Below are positions 6,178-10,751 of a stretch of 10,751 nt of DNA, in pieces. Within the stretch, counting starts at the first letter, position 1. Each line of letters starts with the position of its first letter. The position numbers were made by a program, and so were the translations under genes. Below the pieces are notes generated by a model. It did not search any database and was not told the DNA's origin. It worked only from the letters and a program-made list of their open reading frames with translations. The DNA comes from Spirosoma sp. (GTDB taxonomy: Bacteria; Bacteroidota; Bacteroidia; Cytophagales; Spirosomataceae), in NCBI GenBank assembly GCA_025351545.1, contig JANXVQ010000535.1:1-10751 (forward strand), in the 5' to 3' direction.

Positions 6178-7201
6178 TTATTTCGGCAAACGTGTTGGCA
6201 GAAATACGTTCACAGATGGGTGCATCGTGTATAGCCGGTAGCCAGTCCCATCGTCCACTAAAATACCGCTCGATTTATTACCACCCACAATTGGATTACC
6301 GGTGAATTTCGTCCAGTGAATCAGGTCGCTCGATACCGCTACGTTGGTTGTCCATTCGTGCCAGTCGGCAAATGCCGATGCGTGGTAATATGCGTAGTAA
6401 AATTCTTTGTAGCGGATTACCTGGTTCATCGCCACCGCATACTGGTCATATGCGTTTGGCCCTTTCGTCAGCACCGGCTCATCCTGCACGTTCGTCCATA
6501 CGGTCAGATCTTTGGAGGTGGCCAGCCAGACGGCCTGATCTTTTCGTTCATAAAAAAGATACCAGATATCGTTTTCTTTCCAGATTGTTGGGGTGCCATA
6601 CGGCCCTTTACCGAATATCGATTGGCCCTTTCTCCTGCCAATTAATCCGATCCGTTGAGGTAAGTATGTGAGCCACATCATTTTGCCCCTCGGCAAACAT
6701 GTAATAGGTGCTGCCGGACTTAAGCACCGTCATATCTTCTACCCAAGTTGATTGATGGATAGGATTGCCTTTATACCGTGTCCAGGTTAATCCGTCTGTC
6801 GATGTTGCATACCCCAGTGATCGGGTCTGCTTTGCGCCTTCTCGGTAACCGGTATACCAAAGATGATACGTGCCATTTTCGCGAAAAATATAGCCCCGTT
6901 CCCGGATTTTCTGATCCCAGGTATCTGTACCAGTACCCGCAAAAACCGGGTTAGTAGCATAGGGCGTAAAGGCTGTAAGCTCCGGCGGAAAGTCATGACC
7001 GGTCTTTATTTCCCGTGAAATTGTATCGGGCAACGTCCCTTCCCCTGACACCGTATAGGCAAGAAAAAAGGGAAGGATACCAGCATTACGAATCATGTTC
7101 AGCCTGTCAGTCTGCCAAAACTGGACGGACTGCCCATAACTGCGAATCATGACGGCGACCAGAATACTTACCAGAAATCCAACCTGACAAAATCGGTGCA
7201 T
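6178..7201 (-). pseudogene. Secreted five-bladed beta-propeller glycoside hydrolase-like protein, frameshifted
   Basis: Read across one frameshift this is a protein of about 340 residues resembling the GH32/GH43/GH130-type beta-propeller glycosidases. The first frame, from the ATG at 7201, encodes a signal peptide (MHRFCQVGFLVS... to SYGQ) and repeating blade motifs such as NGTYHLWYTGYRE, DGLTWTRYKGNPI, WVEDMTVLKSGSTYY and STDRINWQEKGPIDIR, then stops at 6608-6610. The second frame continues the fold at once with GKGPYGTPTIWKENDIWYLF, SKDLTVWTNVQDEPVL, DLIHWTKFTGNPIVG and KSSGILVDDG, ending at 6178. Joining the frames needs one nucleotide removed, or two added, near CGGTAAAGG (about 6605-6615). 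Blades carry the W-T/Y-x-x-x-x-NPI turn typical of these enzymes. Catalytic residues cannot be assigned with certainty. It is either a recent pseudogene or a sequencing error. A TTG 16 codons earlier (7249) is an unsupported start because the signal peptide begins at 7201. It lies 69 nt downstream of the SulP gene. Confidence 0.75.
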
Positions 7202-7219
7202 GAGACTGTTTTTCGTGAG

Positions 7220-7237
7220 GATGCTGAATGTAGCATC
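7220..7237 (-). other. Small hairpin upstream of the glycosidase-like gene
   Basis: Perfect 6-bp inverted repeat GATGCT/AGCATC with a 6-nt loop, 19 nt before the ATG at 7201. No T-run follows it, so it is not a classical terminator; it could affect translation of the leader. Confidence 0.3.
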
Positions 7238-7240
7238 TAG

Positions 7241-7270
7241 TTGGCGCAAAAGACACCAACGCTTGCGTCT
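7241..7270 (-). terminator. Terminator-like hairpin directly after the SulP stop, with an alternative fold
   Basis: Immediately after the SulP TAG the minus-strand transcript reads AGACGCAA-GCG-TTGGTGTCT followed by TTTTG. It can pair over 8 bp with one G-U and one bulged G, then a short T-run, resembling a weak rho-independent terminator (7251-7270). The 3' arm TTGGTG can instead pair with CGCCAA downstream (7241-7259), giving a mutually exclusive hairpin. Confidence 0.4.
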
Positions 7271-8908
7271 CTACTGAAATGGGTCGGAAAGGGCCGGATT
7301 TTCAACTGGCTTATCCACTTCTTTTGCCTTCCGCTTCCGCCGATTCAAGACTACATTTTTGAGTTTATAGCTAATACCCTGCACTTTAGCTATTTCCCGG
7401 TAATCGTGCAGCATATTGAAAATATCGTGGTCGATAAAGGGTGCTTTACTACCGTCGATCACGACTTCATCGCCCTCCCTGAGTGTACCAAGGGCTTCTT
7501 TTAGTTGAGGTTTACTCAGGAAATACAGGTCTTTCTCAAACTCAATTGTTACCTTATAGCCGTCACGCACCAGTTTGAATGTGGACTGAAAATTGGTGTA
7601 GAGCACATAAACTATACCGACCACCGAACCAAGCACAATACCAATCAGTAAATCGGTGAAGACAATACCGGCTACCGTCACGATGAACGGCACAAACTGA
7701 CTCCAGCCATCACGGTAGGTCTTTTTGAAAATGGATGGTTTAGCCAGTTTATAGCCGACCATGATCAGTACAGCCGCCAGACACGACAAAGGCACAAGAT
7801 TCAATAGTGGCCCGCCCAGAAATACGGCTCCCATGATAAGAACGCCGTGCCCAATGGTCGATATTCGGGTTCGTCCTCCACTATAAACATTGGCCGATGT
7901 ACGCACCACGACCGACGTAACGGGCAAACCGCCAATCAGACCTGACACAATATTGCCGACACCCTGGGCCACCAGTTCCTGACTGGTGGAGGATATCCGT
8001 CTGGCTGAGTCGAGCCGGTCAGATGCTTCGAGGTTCAGTAACGTTTCGAGACTGGCCACGAGCGCAATTGTAGCTGCAATTCCGTATATCTTCAGGTTAC
8101 CAAGAATGCTGAAATCAGGAAAATCAAAGATCGAAAAGAAACTTTTCCCTAGTGCAATGGTCGGAATCTGCACCATGTGCTGATGGGCCGTATCGCCCAG
8201 ATACCAGGCCGGAACCACGACTCGAAAAAACTCATTTAGTCCAATACCCAATATCACGACGACCAACGCAGACGGGAAATTTTTAAAAAACGCCCGTGTA
8301 CTGCGTCCCATCAAACGCTCCCAAACAATCAGGAACATCAGGGAAATCAGGCTAATAATGACAGCACCCGTACTGGCCGTTTCGATAGCCCGGTAAATTT
8401 CTGAGATCGTGTTTTCACCATCGGCTAATTGCTGAAATTCGAATTCGCCTTCGTAATCATTATCGCGGCCCAGCGCGTGCGGAATCTGTTTCAGAACAAT
8501 GACGATTCCAATGGCAACGAGCATGCCTTTTATAACACTGTCCGGGAAAAAACTACTGAAACGACCCGCTTTAATCAAGCCCAGAATCAATTGCATTAGC
8601 CCCGCCAGTACCACCGCTACCAGAAATGCCTCATAAGAGCCTACTTTTGTAATCGCATCAGCCACAATAACGGCCAGTCCGGCGGCTGGCCCGCTAACGC
8701 TGATTTCGGAACCAGACAACAAGCCAACCACGATACCACCAATCATACCCGCTACCAGTCCCGAAAATAAGGGAGCACCAGACGCGAGAGCAATGCCCAG
8801 ACAAAGGGGTATAGCTACTAAAAAAACGGATAAACTAGCCGGTAAGTCCTGCCGTAAATAGCTTGTTTTATAGTGTGTAAGGGTTTGAAGCGGACTAACT
8901 CGTTTCAT
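7271..8908 (-). CDS. SulP (SLC26-like) inorganic anion transporter with STAS domain
   Basis: A 545-residue inner-membrane secondary transporter of the SulP/SLC26 family; members move sulfate, bicarbonate or other anions, usually with Na+ or H+. The membrane domain (about 18-435) opens with the family signature around YLRQDLPASLSVFLVAIPL (17-35) and contains SVSGPAAGL (70-78), the half-helix region lining the substrate site. Downstream are SLETLLNLEASDRLDSARR and GLIGGLPVTSVVVRTSANV, characteristic of bacterial SulP proteins. The cytoplasmic C-terminal part (about 450-520) is a STAS domain with EVVIDGSKAPFIDHDIF, and the protein ends in a basic tail. I use the ATG at 8908; the frame stays open to a TTG at 8971, but the extra 21 residues are not family-like. 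No carbonic anhydrase gene adjoins it, so the substrate (bicarbonate versus sulfate) is undecided. Its start faces the methyltransferase gene divergently. Confidence 0.94.
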   Translation of the reverse strand: MKRVSPLQTLTHYKTSYLRQDLPASLSVFLVAIPLCLGIALASGAPLFSGLVAGMIGGIVVGLLSGSEISVSGPAAGLAVIVADAITKVGSYEAFLVAVVLAGLMQLILGLIKAGRFSSFFPDSVIKGMLVAIGIVIVLKQIPHALGRDNDYEGEFEFQQLADGENTISEIYRAIETASTGAVIISLISLMFLIVWERLMGRSTRAFFKNFPSALVVVILGIGLNEFFRVVVPAWYLGDTAHQHMVQIPTIALGKSFFSIFDFPDFSILGNLKIYGIAATIALVASLETLLNLEASDRLDSARRISSTSQELVAQGVGNIVSGLIGGLPVTSVVVRTSANVYSGGRTRISTIGHGVLIMGAVFLGGPLLNLVPLSCLAAVLIMVGYKLAKPSIFKKTYRDGWSQFVPFIVTVAGIVFTDLLIGIVLGSVVGIVYVLYTNFQSTFKLVRDGYKVTIEFEKDLYFLSKPQLKEALGTLREGDEVVIDGSKAPFIDHDIFNMLHDYREIAKVQGISYKLKNVVLNRRKRKAKEVDKPVENPALSDPFQ

Positions 8909-9012
8909 AAAGGATGGTTTAAAGGCAGTAATACTTTTTTGTACCGCTGTAGCTTGGTTAAGAAGCTGCAAGAAATTAAAAATAGATTAAAAAAACTATT
9001 AATATTTACCCA
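8909..9012. promoter_or_regulatory. Divergent intergenic region between SulP and methyltransferase genes
   Basis: 104 nt separate the two divergent starts, so promoters for both genes should lie here. The right half (about 8971-9008) is very AT-rich with A-tracts. I find no clean TAnnTTTG box on either strand, so individual elements are not assigned. Confidence 0.4.
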
Positions 9013-10218
9013 TTGATTACTCTTTCTTTACTTGAGCTGGCGTTTATTCGTACCCACCTTACCGACGATGTTCGGTCGCTGTTGCTGCGAACTCACCCAC
9101 CGGAACTGGATATCAGAAAAGTGGCAGCTCAGATCACCGCCCGGCAGAAAGCGCGGGAAAAATTGCCTGTTTGGTACGCCAGCGATGCCTTACTATTTCC
9201 ACCTGCCCTGTCGGTGGAGCAGGCATCGTCTGAACAAACGGCGCAGTACAAGGCATCCCTGGTGAGCGGTAAACGTCTGCTCGACCTCACAGGCGGCATG
9301 GGCGTTGACACGTGGGCGTTTGCGCAACGAGTCGGGCAGGTAATATACATAGAGCGAAATGAAGATCTGGCTCAGTTGGCTGCTCACAATCTACCCCTGT
9401 TGGGCGCTCGGAATGTTTCGGTTCAGACTGGCGACGGACTGGCTATACTCGATACAATTGACGATCCTGTTGACTGGATTTACCTTGATCCCCACCGACG
9501 TAATGAGCAAGGTGGAAAAGTCGTTCGGCTGGAAGATTGCGAACCAGACATAACTCAGCCCGACAGGCTGGCAACCTTACTAAAAAAAGCCAAACAAATT
9601 TTATTGAAGGCTTCCCCGTTACTTGACATCGACTTAGCCGTCCGACAGTTAACAGGTGCAGTAGAGTCCGTTCACATTGTGGCCGTACAGGGAGAAGTAA
9701 AGGAAATCTTATTTAGCCTTGGCAATCAGAAAATTGAAAGAGACAACATACAACTTAGCGCTGTCAACCTGATAAATAACGGAATTATCAGTCTGAGTTT
9801 TCGCTGGAATGAAGAACGTACGGCTGATAGTATCTTCGGCAATCCACGTACGTATGTATATGAACCCAACGCAGCCGTATTAAAAGCCGGGGCTTTTCGG
9901 TTAGTAGCCGCTCGATTTGGCCTAACGAAATTGGCTCCCAATAGCCACCTTTATACCAGTGATGACATACAATGGGATTTTCCCGGCCGAATATTCACTC
10001 TTAAACAAGTAATTAAACCAGATGCCAAAACACTCAAAATAGCCATTCCCGATCTAAAAGCGAACCTCACTGTCCGGAACTTCCCACAGAGCGTAGCGGA
10101 GTTGCGTAAAAAATTATCTCTACGCGAAGGCGGGGACGTCTATATTCTGGCAACCACCCTATTGAACGGCGACAAACGCCTGTTAATCACCAAAAAAGTT
10201 GATCAAATCCATTCATAA
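9013..10218 (+). CDS. PG_1098-type class I SAM-dependent methyltransferase with THUMP-like C-terminal domain
   Basis: 401 residues. The N-terminal helical part (about 1-85) contains the family-typical KLPVWYASDALLFPP (50-64) and EQASSEQTAQYKASL (69-83). A Rossmann-fold methyltransferase follows, with SAM-binding motif I DLTGGMGVD (91-99), acidic motif II IERNE (113-117), a GDG (140-142) and motif IV DPHRR (159-163). DPHRR replaces the usual DPPY/NPPY and is a hallmark I associate with this Bacteroidetes family. The last 75 residues (about 325-398, from FPGRIF) match the THUMP-like domain. THUMP domains bind RNA, so an RNA (tRNA or rRNA) substrate is likely but not shown. The start is TTG at 9013; an in-frame stop at 8983 and the absence of ATG or GTG between leave it as the best choice. 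A secreted-protein gene follows after 47 nt. Confidence 0.88.
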   Translation: MITLSLLELAFIRTHLTDDVRSLLLRTHPPELDIRKVAAQITARQKAREKLPVWYASDALLFPPALSVEQASSEQTAQYKASLVSGKRLLDLTGGMGVDTWAFAQRVGQVIYIERNEDLAQLAAHNLPLLGARNVSVQTGDGLAILDTIDDPVDWIYLDPHRRNEQGGKVVRLEDCEPDITQPDRLATLLKKAKQILLKASPLLDIDLAVRQLTGAVESVHIVAVQGEVKEILFSLGNQKIERDNIQLSAVNLINNGIISLSFRWNEERTADSIFGNPRTYVYEPNAAVLKAGAFRLVAARFGLTKLAPNSHLYTSDDIQWDFPGRIFTLKQVIKPDAKTLKIAIPDLKANLTVRNFPQSVAELRKKLSLREGGDVYILATTLLNGDKRLLITKKVDQIHS

Positions 10219-10265
10219 CAAATTTACTACATCCCGGTTATTTAATCGGAAAACTTAATACAACC

Positions 10266-10751
10266 ATGAAAACTATACTATGCATTGTTTTGACCAGCTG
10301 TTTGTTAGTCTTTACAACCTCAACGTTTGCACAAACCGTGTATGCGGGCGAAAGTACCATTGATAAAGCCAAGGTAACTGGCCTTTATTTGACCATTCAG
10401 GGCGATGGAAAACAGATTGAGAAAGACTGGGAGACCCAACTCCAGACCTACGGGCGGGTCTCCTCTTCACGAGGTACTTACCGGGTTCCTAACGCGAGTA
10501 TCCCGGCTATTTCGTCGGAGCCCATGAATGTTGTTAGTACTGTCAAATCATCGCGCACGGCGGCTACTATTTTTGCGTCCTTCGATCTCGGTAATGGAAA
10601 CCTCGTTACTACAGGCGGCACTGGTTATTCAGCCGCCGAGGATCTGTTAAAAAGCTTTGCCGGCAAAACCTTGTATGGGCAGGAAGTGAAAACGGCAGAA
10701 AGTGGTTTTGATGAAGCTCAGAAAAGCCACCAGAAAGTGGTTCGTAATGGC
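10266..10751 (+). CDS. Secreted protein of unknown function (partial, 3' end outside window)
   Basis: From the ATG at 10266, 162 codons are open to the window edge. Residues 1-22 form a standard signal peptide (K2, hydrophobic core, STFA|QTV cleavage), so the product is exported to the periplasm or beyond. LTSC at 9-12 also fits a lipobox, but the hydrophobic core continues past it, making signal peptidase I more likely. The mature part has mixed beta/alpha composition with a region reading YLTIQGDGKQIEKDWETQL (39-57) and a later SAAEDLLKSFAGKTLYGQEV. I do not recognise a family. It lies 47 nt after the methyltransferase gene on the same strand and may be cotranscribed or have its own promoter; no clear terminator or promoter separates them. 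Confidence 0.8.
   Translation, partial: MKTILCIVLTSCLLVFTTSTFAQTVYAGESTIDKAKVTGLYLTIQGDGKQIEKDWETQLQTYGRVSSSRGTYRVPNASIPAISSEPMNVVSTVKSSRTAATIFASFDLGNGNLVTTGGTGYSAAEDLLKSFAGKTLYGQEVKTAESGFDEAQKSHQKVVRNG

Noticed and set aside
6605..6615. Programmed +1 frameshift in the glycosidase-like gene
   Set aside because: CGG-TAA lacks the CUU-UGA slip site, and the purine-rich AGGAG upstream is too far from the stop to act as in prfB; secreted glycosidases are not known to use this.
8909..8971. 21-residue N-terminal extension of the SulP protein from a TTG
   Set aside because: SulP homologues begin shortly before the YLRQDLPAS segment, and the ATG at 8908 fits that.
9129..9387. Minus-strand frames opposite the methyltransferase N-terminus
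   Set aside because: They are antisense to the motif-bearing methyltransferase frame and have no domain or start context.
1..10751. CRISPR arrays, tRNA or rRNA genes, insertion sequences
   Set aside because: No regularly spaced repeats, no cloverleaf or rRNA-like sequence and no transposase frame were seen on either strand.

Overview
The window looks like a chromosomal segment from a Bacteroidetes bacterium, most likely Cytophagales of the Spirosoma kind. The reasons are the protein families (a PG_1098-type methyltransferase with a THUMP-like tail, Bacteroidetes-style FHA, PP2C and caspase proteins), roughly 50% GC coding sequence, AT-rich intergenic DNA and the lack of strong Shine-Dalgarno sequences. 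The taxonomic call is inference from protein style, not a database result.

Positions 1-5803 (minus strand) hold a compact signalling cluster transcribed right to left. In order it encodes an FHA protein with two membrane segments and a C-terminal zinc ribbon, a single-pass membrane protein with a conserved extracytoplasmic segment, a zinc ribbon-FHA protein, a PP2C phosphatase, a caspase-like (C14) protease with an apparent export signal, and a Ser/Thr kinase with TPR-like repeats and a transmembrane segment. The kinase runs off the left edge. Four of the five junctions are tight (an 11-nt overlap, or 3, 5 and 32 nt) and the fifth is 81 nt, so an operon is likely. The set contains a phospho-writer (kinase), an eraser (PP2C), two readers (FHA), a membrane partner and a protease as possible output. 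No secretion-system core genes lie within the window.

Positions 5804-6177 form a gene-poor spacer. It may contain the cluster promoter, and it holds a pair of operator-like palindromes, each followed by TATATTCC. Positions 6178-7201 (minus) encode a secreted five-bladed beta-propeller glycoside hydrolase-like protein broken by a frameshift in the middle. Positions 7271-8908 (minus) encode a complete SulP anion transporter with a STAS domain, followed by a weak terminator-like hairpin.

From 8909 the layout turns divergent. The plus strand carries a PG_1098-like SAM-dependent methyltransferase (9013-10218) and the start of a secreted protein of unknown function (10266 to the right edge). No RNA genes, insertion sequences or CRISPR arrays are visible.
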